A stretch of 64,000 nt of DNA, from positions 12,046,311 to 12,110,310 of the forward strand of contig NC_068348.1 of the NCBI RefSeq assembly GCF_014633365.1, written 5' to 3'. The notes under the pieces were generated by a model that was not told the origin of the DNA, did not search any database, and saw only the letters and a program-made list of their open reading frames with translations. The stretch is from Diospyros lotus (Eukaryota; Streptophyta; Magnoliopsida; Ericales; Ebenaceae). A program made the translations under genes and the position numbers. Shown one piece after another: positions 33,562 through 45,924 of the stretch. How positions within the stretch are numbered: the stretch's first letter is position 1; every line of letters begins with the position of its first letter.

Positions 33562-34080
33562 GGTTGTGTTCTCTTTACTTTTTAATTTTCAATTTTGAGT
33601 TTTGAATTTATTTTTAATTTTCTGTTTTGATAGTCTATTTTTAGAAAATTGAAAATGTGTTCTCTTTATCATTTTGAAAAACTATTTCTCAAAATAAAAA
33701 ATTAAAAAATGCGTTCTCTTTGAACTTTTGAAAATAATTTTGTAATAATATTTTATTCAATAAATTTGATTATTCTGTAAATTAAAAATATTCAATGTTA
33801 ATATATTATTAAAAAATATATACATTTTAAAGTTAATGAATTTTATAATATTTTTTTCTATTATAATAATAAAATACAAATAAATAAATGTGTTTTGAGT
33901 TTTAAGTTTGTTTTGGATGAAAACACTCAAAATAACTTTTTGTTGTTTTGAGTTTTCTTTGTAATTATTTTTTTTTGTTTTCAAAAATGTATTTTTAAAA
34001 ACAGTAAAGAGAACGAGTTTTCTTTATTTTAAAAAATTGAAAACTAAAAATAACTTGAAAACAACAAAGAGAACGCAGCC
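33562..34080. mobile_element. Tourist-like MITE (PIF/Harbinger type), 519 bp
   Basis: Terminal inverted repeats GGTTGTGTTCTCTTT and, in reverse complement, GGCTGCGTTCTCTTT are flanked by TTA at 33559-33561 and 34081-34083. The interior is AT-rich and non-coding, with extra internal copies of the GTTCTCTTT motif near 33657, 33712 and 34007. The size, TTA duplication and termini fit the Tourist class, moved in trans by a PIF/Harbinger transposase. Confidence 0.85.
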
Positions 34081-34083
34081 TTA

Positions 34084-34329
34084 TTTTTTCCTGTTTTTTG
34101 TGCTCACACCATTTTTTTTTTAATCCATAGTTGGGAAGCCTCATCTAGAGGAGATTGAACTGAGCAGCGATTGATTATTAAAGGAAAGGCCAAGCTATAA
34201 GGAAGGGGGGATAGATTGGAGCGCGACCATTAAAGTAATCAAGGAAAGGAGGAGGACAATGCCCTGAAGCAGCCTCACACAAGGCCAAGGCGCACACAAC
34301 AATAAGGCAGAAGATGGACGCAGGCAATC
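34084..34329. other. Unassigned host sequence before solo LTR
   Basis: 246 bases without a recognisable gene. It continues after the LTR at 38804. Confidence 0.3.
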
Positions 34330-35140
34330 TATAATACCCTAGAATTTTCAAAGGGTTCAAAAGTAATTTATTTGAAGGCAAAAATAAAATTATTAGAAAT
34401 TTTGGAGTTTAAGTATAAAATTATCATATCTCATGTTTCGTTTGGTCATCACGTTGTTTAAATGGGTTTTGGGATATTGAAAAATGGCTGTGATAACAAA
34501 ATAGGTCGTCGAATCAACGGGAGGGAATGCCTCGGGACTTAGATGTCTAAAAGAAAGGGTATGAAGTTATTAAACATATCAAAATATGATTTATGACATT
34601 GAAAGAAGTCAAAATAAAGACAGTTCAGTACAACTTCGATTCAGCTTAAATTATCGAATTATCGTAGGAAACCTTTGAAAAATCAATGGAACCTAGAGGG
34701 GACTCCGATTTTTTTGTAAAGAACAACCTTGAGCTAGTTTTGGTATGAAACAATTCCCCGGTGAGAACGCTGGAGCGGAATCGTCTTTATCGAGTAATCT
34801 TGTGTTATTAATTTTACATTTTTGGTATTGAAATGCAAATTAATTTGATATTTAAGGGGGTATTTACAATTTAAGAAAGTTCTCAAATGTAATTAAGATG
34901 GATATTGGGGTTTAAGGTGCAATTCCCATATATATACTAGTGTATTTTATAGATATATATATATACACATCCACGTGCGTATGGCTGCAAGGTGGCTTCA
35001 GCGAAGCTTCTGGGAAGCTTCATGGCCAAATTGCTTGGAGTAATGGCCAAGTTTGGATGCAAAAGTGGTGTCCAAGGCTGTTTAAGTCGGTGGAAAGCCT
35101 ATAAATAGGGAGCAAATTAAGAGCAAATAGCAGGAATGAA

Positions 35141-36941
35141 CACTACAAGAAAAATAAGTTTTAGTGACGGAATTATTCCATCGCTAATTAGCGACAGATT
35201 AGCGACGGAATATCCGGGATTAAATTTAGCGACGAGAGACCCGCCACTAAATTTAGCGACGGATTTAGCGAAGGAATCCCTATCTCTAAAATAGAAAAAA
35301 TAAATAAAATTTCAAATTTAAATTTTAGTGACTAGATGAGCTCGTCGCTAAAAAGAAAAAAAAAATTAATTTTAAATTTTAGCTATAGGACAAGCCCGTC
35401 TCTAAAAAGAAAAAATAAATAAAATATAAACTTTAAATTTTAGCGACGAGCTAACCCATCGCTAAAAAGAAAAAAAAAATTAAAATTAAAATTTTAGCGA
35501 CGTGTTAACCCGTCGCTAAAAGAGAGAAAAATAAATTTTAATTTTAAATTTTAAATTTTAGCGACGGGATAACCCATCGCTAAAAAGAAAAAAATAAAAT
35601 TTAAATTTAAATTTTAAATTTTAGCGACGGGATTTCTCGTCACTAAAAGGAAAAAAAAATGTAAACTTTAAATTTTAGTGACGGTTAGACCCAACGCTAA
35701 ATAGAAAAAAAAATTAAAATTTTAGAGACGGCAAACCTGATGCTAAAAAGAAAAAAAAAATTAATTTTAAATTTTATGGAGACGATCTTGTTGCTAAAAA
35801 AAATTTAAATTTAAATTTTAACAATGGGCAAACCCATCGTTAAAAAGAAAAAAAAATAAAATATAAATTTTAAATTTTATCGACGGACCAACTCGAAGCT
35901 AAAAAAAAAAAAAAAATTTAAAATTAAAATTGTAGTGTAGTTTATATTTAAATTAAAAAAATCCATAATTTATATTTAATGTGAAATTCATACTTTAATT
36001 TCACATTTTAGCAACTAAATTTATATTTTTGACTCAATTTAATCAAATATACTTTTTTTTTGTGACAACTTAATTTTTTTATTATTTTGATTACATCTAC
36101 GAATTTGTATTTATCGTTAATTTTTAATTTTTTTATTACATTTATCTTTGATTACATCAAAGTAAATGGGTTAAATTGATTAAAAAATAAAGATATAGTA
36201 ATTAAATTAACTTAAAAAACAAATAAAGAAGTGTAATTAAATAACAAAAAATTTAAGTGACTTTACAAAAAAAGCTTAAAAATACATAATTGAATAATAT
36301 GCTGTCCTTTAGTGGATACTCATCTTTTTAATTTATCTCTTCTTTTTATTTTAAATTTATCAATTAACTCATTTAATTTAATTTAATTCAAATAATTTAT
36401 TTTTTAATTAATTAATTTAATTCAATTAATTAGTTTAAAAAATTTTAAACTATGAGCTTCCCCACAAAGTTTTCATAGTTAAATGTAAAATTTATAAAAA
36501 TTTCAATTAACTTCAAAATAAGAACAAAATTTTTTGTTGCTAATATAATAATTTATAAATTTCTATTTGAATTAGTAATGAAATAAAATTAATAAATATT
36601 AAAATTAATATTCATGAAATAAGTTTAGAAAATTTTAGAGTGTAAATGTAATATTGAAAAGTTTGGAAGAAAATACTATAAATATATTTTATACAAATTA
36701 TTAATCAAGGAGTCTTTCAGATCAGTTGGTTCACGCACGTGACTTCCTCCTAGGTGGTTGGGGTTTCGATTCAAGGGGTAGGCAACTGAAGCATTATTGC
36801 TGGGAAATAATACTAACGTGGCCACATAGCGAGCAGAGGAAATTGACCCGTTGCGAAATCCGTCGCTAAACTATTTAGCGATGGATTTTTAAGGTTTAGT
36901 GACGTAATTTTTCATCACCAAATGTAGGATTTTTTGTAGTG
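35141..36941. mobile_element. Non-autonomous CACTA (En/Spm) transposon, 1801 bp
   Basis: Starts CACTACAAGAAAA and ends TTTTTTGTAGTG, inverted CACTA termini. Flanking triplets are GAA and GGA, a possible 3-bp duplication with one change. Subterminal repeats of the type TTTAGCGACGG...CGTCGCTAAA recur about a dozen times at 35160-35940, each a short inverted repeat, with a few copies at the right end (36855-36915). These are the usual transposase-binding arrays. The AT-rich middle (35940-36700) has no transposase frame. Confidence 0.9.
36709..36860 (+). mobile_element. tRNA-like SINE head inside the CACTA element
   Basis: A box-A-like segment (TCAGATCAGTTGGT, 36717-36730) and a box-B-like GGTTTCGATTC (36762-36772) stand 31 bases apart, as in a tRNA-derived SINE. 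The segment runs into a non-tRNA body. No tail or duplication was identified. Confidence 0.45.
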
Positions 36942-38803
36942 GGAAATGGAGAAATGTCAGTAAGCGACGATGGATGAAACAGGGCAAGATTGTGGTGGCC
37001 GAAGGGAACGGGCTACACGCAAGCTGGTGGTGGAAGGGGAAGGGGCACGAGCTGAAGTAGAGGCAATTGGTGGTGGTCGTGGCGGGTCGTAACAAGTGGA
37101 CATCAACCATGGCCGCAAGCTGCGACCATGGCAGCGTAGACAGAGGGCGAGCAGCAACGAGGAGAAGGCTAGCTAGTGGTTACGCGGGGTTAGGAGCGGT
37201 TGGTAGTGGTCGTGGCGAGCGTTTGAGGTGGTCGGAGTTGGCCGCACAGCAAGCCATGGCCATAGCCGCGAGCTTGCTGCAGCTGGGCAGCATCCATAGC
37301 GGCCGGAGTAGCCGCGATAATGGCTGCTAGAGCTTGGGGCGACGACCGGCGGGGTGGGGGAAGGCTGGCAAGGTTGGGGGGTGGCCGGCGATGGCAGTAG
37401 CAGCCGGCGGCTGGCGCACGCTGAAGGCTGGCCGAGAAGTTAGTTCGCTCGCAGGAGGCTGGAGGAAGAAGATGAAAGAAAAAAAAAAGAAAAAAGAAAA
37501 GAGAAAAAGGAAAAGGAAAAGGGAAAATTGAAGAAATAGAGGAAAAATAAGGAAAAATATGAAAAATCTTTCAAAAAATCACAGAAATTTTGAAGGATTA
37601 ATTTGAGGTTAGAGGAGCATGTTAAAGCTAGAAAATTATTCAGACACGCATTTCGAGGCTTAGAATGCATTACGAGGCGAAAATTGACTTTTTGAATAAG
37701 GTGAGTGGTTCGATTCTAGTCTTACCCATTGTCTTGAAAATGATTTGGTGTGTGTGTAATGGGTTCAGGTGAGCGGTTCTACCATCCCGAGCATAGGTTG
37801 CATGTGTTTGAACTAGTTTCGGCGTGCGGTTATACCCTCCGAAATTTGGGTTATATCGTGTAGGCATTTTACTTATGTACTTGTGGTATCGTATGCATAT
37901 TGGACATGTGGTATATTGCACCAACTATTTTTACTTATAAAAGAGTTGGTGCATGGCGTGTGGTTTATCATATCATCGGGGTATTGATTTTCGTGTTGTG
38001 GTTATGTTCGTGGGGGACGGGATGGGGTTTTCTTGAGAATGGGGCAAGGTTAATCTTGGTGATCGGGTGACACGGTAGGACCCTCGTGGATTAAGTATGT
38101 CACGGTAAGGTCAACCCCAAAGGTGTGTGAAATAGATTTTCCACGGGAGGTTGAGTATGCTAGGGAGATTTCTCAAGTTAGACGTGTTTCATGTTGTCAT
38201 TGTCTGTATATGTCATGCTTGTGCTTGTTTCATGCATTTAGTAAACTGTATCATACCATCACTTAGATGTTTTATCATCTAATCTGAGTTATGCCCCTAG
38301 AACATTCAACGTTCTAGTCAGGGACTATTGCGAAGGCGAGGACGTGGCCAATTGAGGGCTAACGGTGTTTAGTATGATAGCTGTTATAGTATTTTGAGGC
38401 TATAGTATTTACTTTGATATAGGTATGAACGGCTGTATGATAATGTTGTTATCATTTGGTAGCTTTGTACAACGTATTTTATTGTGGAAATACCACGTAA
38501 GAATCTCGTGGAAGGCCACGACATTTTGATGTTATTATATCTGCTGTGTTATTCTATGACTCATTTAGTTTAAGATTACTGTTCTTGTTAGTTAAACGGG
38601 CAAGGCTGGGGTTTCCGGGATCTTATCTGCATGTGAAGATTATTCTTGAAATCACTGCGGATGCTGGCCATCGTATGTGTCGAGCATGTTAAAGCATGTG
38701 ATGATTGTTCTTGATGCATCGCGTGTGATGAACTTGAAAAAAAAAAAAAAAGATTCTCGGGGATTCCTTTATAGTGACACGCTTGACAAGGCGAGGTGTT
38801 ACA

Positions 38804-39131
38804 CAAGCGATGAGTGATAGTTGTTCGGATCCAACATCCAGATTTATTCTACTCTTCTATTTGATCTCTTATCATGAACTAATTCTATTTTCTATCGCTT
38901 TGATATAGCCTAACTTTGAGAACACAATTGGAATTTTCATGTGAACTTAATGTTGTGTTTTTCCATGATTGGGTGTTTTTTCCTTTATTCTTAATGCTTG
39001 CAATTTTTTGGCTAATTATTATTTAATATATTAAATCATACTTTTACCCTGAGATAACTTATGATTTAGACTTTTAGGATTAAACACCATTAGTTGATTG
39101 AAAGTTAGAGATTCTTTTCCACGACTAGTGT
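38804..39131. other. Unassigned host sequence after solo LTR
   Basis: Continues 34329. AT-rich with no gene. The style resembles Athila-type LTR ends but I cannot support that by alignment. Confidence 0.3.
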
Positions 39132-39580
39132 TGTAACGCCCTGTTTTTCTCGAGCGTTAAATAACTTAAAAATTTTGGAGATATATTTTTTTTCAACATA
39201 AACTCAATATAAATCATTCCCCGACAATTCCGATCTAACTTCTCAGTATACCAAAGTAGGGATCAATAAGTTAAGACAAGTAATCATCATAAATGCGAAA
39301 ATAATAATCGAAACCTGATATGGTACATAATCAAATTCACTTAAATTATAACATAAGAATCCGTACCATAGTATATTTTTAAATACAAAATACATGGAGA
39401 CTTATCTTTTAAAGATAATAATTGAATACCTCAAATACGATCAAATGATTCCTCAATAATATTGAACAATATTACATGATCGGTTCCTTAAAACATCACT
39501 TAAATACATAACACTCTTACATAGTACTAATCAGAGTATAAAATTAAAAAAATATCTATCTCTTCATGATGAAGCAAAAT
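39132..39580 (-). repeat. LTR C: minus-strand LTR 3' end, interrupted
   Basis: Begins TGTAACGCCC at 39132 and aligns with 21876-22200 (for example AATAATCGAAACCTGATATGG at 39301 against a near-identical stretch at 22033). It is the 3' terminal ~450 bases of a minus-strand LTR of that family, cut at 39580 by LTR A. Its other part should lie beyond the window. Confidence 0.7.
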
Positions 39581-42074
39581 TATAATACCCGAGAATTTCA
39601 AAAGGACTCAAGAGTAAATTTTCTTGGGGCAAAAGTGAAATTATAGATAAATTGAGGGTATAAAGGTAATTTTCTACGTATGAATGACCAAATCGAATGC
39701 AGGGAGTGCCCTGAAGTCGAGATGCCAAAGGAAAATGATATGACAATGATGAGTATTTCAAGGCATAATTTATAGCAGCGAAAGAAATCGAATCAGGAAC
39801 GATTTTTGGTACAACTAAAATGTAGCTGCGACTTAGGCTGCAAAATTAAATTATTGTAGGGGCTCTCAGGAAGTCAACGAAACCTTGAGGGGGTTCGTAT
39901 TCAGTATGTAGAATAACCCTTTAGTGGTTTCAGGAAGAAACGAAATAGTTTACGACCAAAATAAAGATTCAGGCCTAAGGGCAATTTTTTGAAATTGCCA
40001 AAGTGAGGTCAAAATAATGTTTTTTTAGAATCTTCGGGGAAGAAATGAAAGTTTTAGGACTTGAGGGTCGTAAAAGCAATTATGCAAAGTTGAGGGGCTT
40101 TGTGTAAATGGGCTAAAGTGAGAAAGCCAAAATTTGAGGGGTCAAAGTGAAATTAAGGAAAAAGGTGGGCAATGGGAAATCGACCATGTAAGAACCCATA
40201 TTTTCATGAGATTACCACGTAATTTAAGTAAGTTTGGAATACCGAAAAATTGACTCGATAGTAATTATAAGTACCGAATCGACTTTAGGGAGTGCCCTGG
40301 AGCCGAGATATCTAAGGAAAATGATGGTTTTGTCGAGCATTTCGAGGCATGATTTATGGTATTAGAAGAAATTAGATTTGGAACGATTTTTGGTATAGCT
40401 AAAATGTAGTTGTCATTTAGGTTGCAAAACTGAATTGTTATAGGCGACTTTCGAGAAGTCAACGGAAGCTTGAGGGAGTTTCGATTTTTCATAAGTAACA
40501 ACCCTTCAGTAGTTTCAGGAAGAAACGAAAGGGTTTAAGGCCAAAACGAAGATTCGGGCCTAAGTGTAGTTTTCTAAAATTACCGGAGGGAGGTCGAAAA
40601 GATGTTTTTTCAAAATCTTCGGGGGTCAGATGGATGTTTTAGGACTTGAGGGTCTTAAATGCAATTATAGAAAGTTGAGGGGCTTCGCAAAAATGAGCCA
40701 AAGTGAGAAAGCGAAAGTTTGAGGGGCCAAAGTATAATTTTAAGAAACTTCCAAAGCAACAATGCCCGACCAGCCATTCCATTTGCCAAATTGGCCACGG
40801 GGAACCCACAAGCAATGGTCGGGGACACCTTTGGATCAAATCTTAGCTGACAACGACCACTTGGATGGATTTAAAGAAAATCTGACTAGAAAACTGGCCG
40901 ATTTATCGTGCTCCTGCAAGTGGGATTTTTTGTTGGTTGAGGCTGCTTGAAGGTCGATCTAGGGAAGCTATATGCTCTAAGGCTCATGGGTTGGCTGATA
41001 TCGGGCATTTGAAGCATTGAAGATGCCTATAAACAGGCGTATATGAAAGTTGAAAATTTCAAGAAATGGAGCTTCAAATCGAGGGATTTATCAAACAAAT
41101 TGGGTAAGGAGAATAAGGGGCTTTTGTTGCCCATAGCCTAAGGATACTTTCTAGAAATTTAGAAGCATTTTGGTAAAGGTTTGATGGTGTTTCGGGCTTT
41201 CCCAGAGTTGGGAGGTGGGCGGGCGGGCGGTTTGGCCGAGCCTTTGGCCGACAAATCGGAGCCTTTCCCGAGCTCCTTTCGAGGCACAAGAAGAACTATG
41301 TTGATCGACTGAATGAGGGCTTTCGAGGGGTGGAAGAAACCAACATCGCCAGCATGGTCGTCGTCGAAGAAGACGACCGGCACGTGCCAGCCACGCGTTG
41401 GCCTTCACTCGCCACCAATCGCCTTAGGCGCGTGTGGGCGCATGCGGGCGCGTGAGTCGTCCGAAAAATTTTCAAAAATTATAGAAAAAGCAAGAAAATT
41501 ATTTTATGGGGGTTTGTGAAAGAAGATTTGGATTTAGTCTTCTTGATATCTCGATTTCCGCATCGACCAGGCTCATTTTGCATGCAAATGAGGGTTTAAG
41601 GTAAGTCTAGTAATTTTCCTTTGATGTCATTAGACTTTAATGAATTGTTGTGGAAAAAGATTGGAGAAAATAGACCCGAAGGTATTTATTTGAATTTTTA
41701 GAAGGGAAAATGGAAGAAAATAGAAAGAAAATGCAAGAATTATGGAAAAATAAGTTTTAATACTTATTTAATAAATATGATGATCAGAGTGCTTTGAGGC
41801 TTAAGTTGAAGTGACTTGTGCGAATTTTGAGATTAGCACGTAAATCGAGGTGATGCACGTATTTAGAGGCTAGGCACATATCAAGGTAGCCCGAAAAGAT
41901 TGAGAAGGTAAGTGGTACTTTCCAACTAGATTAGTTTTATGATCTTATCATGTTGTTATACCTTGTTGTGACTATGTCATGTAGATTGCATTTACATGTT
42001 TTGAATTATGAAATATGCATATGAGTATGATGAGATTCACGATCATACGTTGCATGGGTTTGGGATTAGGTACT

Positions 42075-42919
42075 TGGCTACACTCCTCACCCTACAATTT
42101 AGATAGCCTTAATCAGTTTGGATGTTCAGTGTTGAAATAGTGAGGAGGTTTAAACTCACCAGGGTGTGAGTGTAGTTGTAGCACAAATATAAATTCCGGA
42201 TAAGTCCGGGTCGATTCACTGGGAGGTTTATTTAACAAAAGAATTGTTCATTCGGGTTGATTTATCCAAAGAGAGTTAAGTTTTCTTGATTGTGAAAAGA
42301 TTTTTTGGAATATTAAAAAGGTCTTGGGTTGAGGCGAGTTCAAAACCAATGCCTAATAAATCTCTTATAGCAATTTAAACAGCAACATTAATCTGAAATA
42401 AACAGATGATCGTTTGGTAGTTATAATTTAAGATACGAATGATTCTCAGCTAAGCAACCCTCATACATGATATAAGGGTTCTAGGTTAAGATGTCACTAT
42501 AAATTGTATTATACTACAGACTATGATTTGATCGTCTGAGCTTGGGTATATCTCATCTCCAATTCTAGCAACTCTCATACATGGCATGAGAGTTCTAAGT
42601 TAGGATGATGACCCAATCCAAACTCACAAAACCATTTACACACTCAACTCGAGTTTAAGTCAGATAGATCTTGCATTCATCGAGATTTGGCTTATCTTGA
42701 GATTCAAGAACATTGGACACTGTCCTCGCCTTAACCCAACATTAGATTTAGCTACTCATTCTCATTTAAAAATTAATTGACAGGAATTTAAATGACGTAA
42801 TTTAAATGATAGAATTTAATTGACAGGAATTAAAATAGCAGAAACTAACCGGTCATTTAGGTGGTGGATAATTTAAATGACAAGAATTAAAATTGCAGAA
42901 ATTAACCGGCCATTTAGGC
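42075..42919 (-). repeat. 3' LTR portion of Athila/Tat-like element
   Basis: Matches 45925-46770 of the 5' LTR almost throughout. It covers the 3' ~845 bases of the LTR only; the 5' part is lacking and replaced by the inverted arm. Confidence 0.85.
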
Positions 42920-43473
42920 ATTTAAATTATCCACCACCTAAATGACCGGTTAGTTTCTGCTATTTTAATTCCTGTCAATTAAATTCTGTCATTTAAATTA
43001 CGTCATTTAAATTCCTGTCAATTAATTTTTAAATGAGAATGAGTAGCTAAATCTAATCTTGGGTTAAGGCGAGGACAGTGTCCAATGTTCTTGAATCTCA
43101 AGATAAGCCAAACCTCGATGAATGCAAGATCTATCTGAGTTAAACTCGAGTTGAGTGTGTAAATGGTTTTGTGAGTTTGGATTGGGTCATCATCCTAACT
43201 TAAAACTCTCATGCCATGTATGAGAGTTGCTAGAATTGGAGATGAGATATACCCAAGCTCAGACGATCAAATCATAGTCTATAGTATAATACAATTTATA
43301 GTGACATCTTAACCTAGAACCCTTATATCATGTATGAGGGTTGCTTAGCTGAGAATCATTCGTATCTTGAATTATAACTACCAAACGATCCTCTGTTTAT
43401 TTCAGATTAATGTTGCTGTTTAAATTGCTATAAGAGATTTATTAGGCATTGGTTCTAAACTCGCCTCAACCCA
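42325..43473. repeat. 554-bp inverted repeat (foldback of LTR sequence)
   Basis: Arms 42325-42878 and 42920-43473 are reverse complements of equal length with few mismatches, around a 41-bp loop that is still LTR sequence. The second arm joins protease-coding sequence at 43474. At one noticed mismatch site the inverted arm agrees with the 5' LTR better than the sense arm does. Confidence 0.9.
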
Positions 43474-43862
43474 TGGCATTTAGGGATACACATGGCATTT
43501 GAAGTTGCTAGGAATGGTCTACCAAGAATGACTGGAACAGGGGGTTGAGGGCCTTGATGGGGTTGTGTGTCCAAGACTATAAAATCAACAGGGAAGTAAA
43601 ATTTGTCCACCTGCACTAATACATCCTCCACTATCCCCCTAAGGACTTTGATTGACCTGTCAGCAAGCTGTAGGGTAACTCTTGTTAGCTTGAGTTCTCC
43701 TAAGCCCAGTTGTTGATATACACTATAAGGAAGCAAGTTGACACTTGCTCCTAGATCTAAGAGTGCTTGGTCCACCCTCCGGCTTCCAATTAAGCAAGAA
43801 ATGGTTGGGCTACCAGGGTCTTTGTACTTAGGAGGTGTTTTAAGTTGCAGGATGGAACTCAC
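43474..43862 (-). pseudogene. Aspartic protease domain, truncated
   Basis: Reads through SSILQLKTPPKYKDPGSPTI, then ALLDLGASVNLLPYSVYQQLG (active-site Asp in a DLGAS context, typical of Athila/Tat retropepsins) and VILGRPFLATSNA (ILGRPF motif). It is separated from the upstream frame by one TAG at the junction near 43860-43862, where CAG is expected, and is cut at 43474 by the foldback joint. Confidence 0.85.
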
Positions 43863-44267
43863 CTATTCTGTTAAGAATGCTTTCTCCTGGATGTTGATCT
43901 TTCTTTTAACAGTACACAAGTCTTTTAAGAATTTTGCATAAGATGGTGTCTGTTTGATTGCATCAAGGAGAGGAATGTTAATCCTCACCTGCTTGAACAC
44001 TTCATAAATATCAGCATTTTGTTTTTCCTTCTTTGTTTGAGTAAGTCTTTGAGGGAATGGTGGTGCTGGGTTGCTCTTGAATTCTTCCATCTTATTTTTT
44101 TCTTTACCTTCCTTTTTTTTGTTTTCAAGTTTTTCCTCCAAAGATGGAGCATTGTCATTTTTTATATTTTCATTTTGTTCTTCTTCTTGTGCATTAGGTT
44201 GGCTTGTCCTAGGATCATCTGGTTTGTCAATTATTTTTCCATTCCTAAGGACAATGACTGTTTGCAC
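43863..44267 (-). pseudogene. gag-protease linker of Athila/Tat-like element
   Basis: 134 codons: a charged Glu/Lys-rich spacer, then PAPPFPQRL and FKQVRINIPLLDAIKQTPSYAKFLKDLCTVKRK, the conserved segment that precedes protease in Athila/Tat polyproteins. It ends in FLTE before the stop. Confidence 0.85.
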
Positions 44268-44315
44268 CTGCTCATGATTATTGTTCCCACTATTTGATGA
44301 TTCTAGTTGATTTGT

Positions 44316-45266
44316 TTACCTCACGGGGTTGGGATTTGGTTGAGAAGGGAATTTCCCAGGTTCTCTCACAGTCAAAGTTTGAGTTAGCTTGGTTAGCTGA
44401 CTCCTCATATCTTCAATTGCCCTATTTGTTTGCTCTTGGAATTTTGCTACCTGAGCATTGTTCCCCATCTGCCCTTGCATAAATTGTTGTAGAGTATCCT
44501 CTAGGGATCTCTTATGCGGTGGCTGATATGAGCTAGATGGTCCTTGGTTAGGCTGGTAGGGCTGTGGCTGAGGTTGTGGCTGTGGTTGTGAGGGAAATGG
44601 TTGGTGTGGCTGAGGTGCTGAGTCATTTCTCCAAGAGAAATTTGGGTGGTTCCTAGAATTTGGATGGTAGGTGTTTGAGTTTGGGTTGTACCCTTGATAA
44701 TTTCCACCCTGGTTCTGGTTTTGGTATATCCTACCCTCTGTTTGCCTTAGTTGTGAGTTTGAAGTTTGGCCATACAGCACTTCTTTGAAAGCAGAGAGAG
44801 TTGGACACTCCTCTGTTCTATGGCTATTGGCTTCACACACTACACAATGCACCTCTACCTCATTGACAGCCTTCATTTTTTTCATCTCCAATTCTTCCAT
44901 TTTCTTTGTCAATAGAGCTAATCTAGCACTGATGTCATCAGTTTCATTTAATTGGAGTTTTCCCTTTGGTTGTGGATTGTATTGGTCTCTCAAATCTCCC
45001 ATGGTTAATGGCCCAACTTCCCAATTTCTAGAGTTTTTAGCTACATGGTCAAAGTATGCAACAACCTCTTCAGGAGTTTTTTCATAAAAATCACCATTAC
45101 ACATGGTGGACACCAACATTTTCAAATTAGGAGTTAAGGCATTAAAGAAGAAACTAACTACCCGCCATTGCTCAAAGACATGGTGTGGGCAAGAATGCAA
45201 GAGGTCCTTGAAACGTTCCCAAGTTTGAGCAAATGTTTCATTTGGTTTACAGACGAAATTTATCAT
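44316..45266 (-). pseudogene. gag C-part with zinc knuckle
   Basis: 316 codons. It starts inside the capsid-like region (TFAQTWERFKDLLHSCPHH), has a CCHC zinc knuckle (CVVCEANSHRTEEC), then a long Gln/Pro/Asn-rich tail. A 1-base frameshift separates it from the N-terminal part (overlap 45263-45266), and a short gap with stops separates it from the linker. Confidence 0.85.
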
Positions 45267-45814
45267 TTGCCTTTGGAGTGATGCTGTTCTCTATTAGCTG
45301 GGAAGTATTTTTTTAGAAATTTTGTTTGCATCTCCCTCCAAGTTCCTATTGATCTAGGCTTTAGAGTCCCTAACCACATTTTTTCTTTATCCTTGAGTGA
45401 GAATGGGAAGAGCTTTAGTCTAACAGTGTCCTCATGTATATTTTGATCCCCACAGGTACCACATACCTCTTCAAAATCCCTCATGTGTGTATATGGATTT
45501 TCAGAATCCATACCATGAAATGTGGGGAGCATTTGTATGGTACCTGGTTTAAGGACAAATCGATGATGGTTTATTGGTAGGATTATGCAAGAGGGAGTGG
45601 TTTTCCTTGGAGGGTGCAAATAATCCCTGAGGGATTTAATCTCATCACCATCCAAGGGATCATGTTCTCCATGATCACTCCCATGAGCAGATAGGTTTTC
45701 ATTTTGTTGAGACATTATGGATTGTAAAAGTGATATTTCAGTCTTTGATAAAGAATCTATAGAATGGTTTGACTCAGTTTGATGGCTTAAGATTCTACCA
45801 GATCTAAGTCTCAT
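45263..45814 (-). pseudogene. gag N-part of Athila/Tat-like element
   Basis: 183 codons from ATG at 45812-45814, beginning MRLRSGRILS. The retrotrans_gag domain follows (KPGTIQMLPTFHGMDSENPYTHMRDFEEVCGT, then LKDKEKMWLGTLKPRSIGTWREMQTKFLKKYFP). It starts about 90 bases downstream of the primer-binding site. Gag is one frameshift and about two stops from open, so the element is not very old. Confidence 0.87.
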
Positions 45815-45900
45815 ACAATTTGAATAATATGCAAACAGTTAAGAAAAAACAATATTAAGAACAAAGTTACCGGTGGAGTGAGTTTTTTCTTCTGTTGCAC

Positions 45901-45919
45901 CTCCCTAGCAACGGCGCCA
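45901..45919 (-). other. Primer-binding site, tRNA-Asp type
   Basis: The reverse complement begins TGGCGCCGTTGCTAGGGAG shortly after the LTR end. This is the tRNA-Asp-complementary site usual in Athila/Tat elements, unlike the tRNA-Met site of the chromoviruses here. Confidence 0.8.
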
Positions 45920-45924
45920 AAATT

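Larger units (their letters stand above)
34330..38803 (+). mobile_element. Solo LTR, chromovirus type, split by a CACTA element
   Basis: TATAATACCC to GAGGTGTTACA, about 2.67 kb once the CACTA element (35141-36941) is removed. Flanks CAATC (34325-34329) and CAAGC (38804-38808) look like a duplication with one change. It holds TATAAATAG (35100-35108), a second-donor-like AAGGTGAGTGG (intron GT at 37701) and the conserved palindrome (38294-38317). No primer-binding site follows, so it is solo. Confidence 0.83.

Noticed and set aside
35160..35940. Regularly spaced repeats resembling a CRISPR-like array
   Set aside because: The repeats are imperfect inverted units inside a CACTA transposon in a plant genome; they are subterminal repeats.
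36709..36775. Possible functional tRNA gene
   Set aside because: Box A and box B are present but no full cloverleaf with acceptor and anticodon stems can be drawn, so only a tRNA-like SINE head is called.
37067..37531. Plus-strand frames of 65-87 codons rich in Gly/Ala/Lys
   Set aside because: They lie in the leader part of a solo LTR, in GC-rich then A-rich sequence. No domain.
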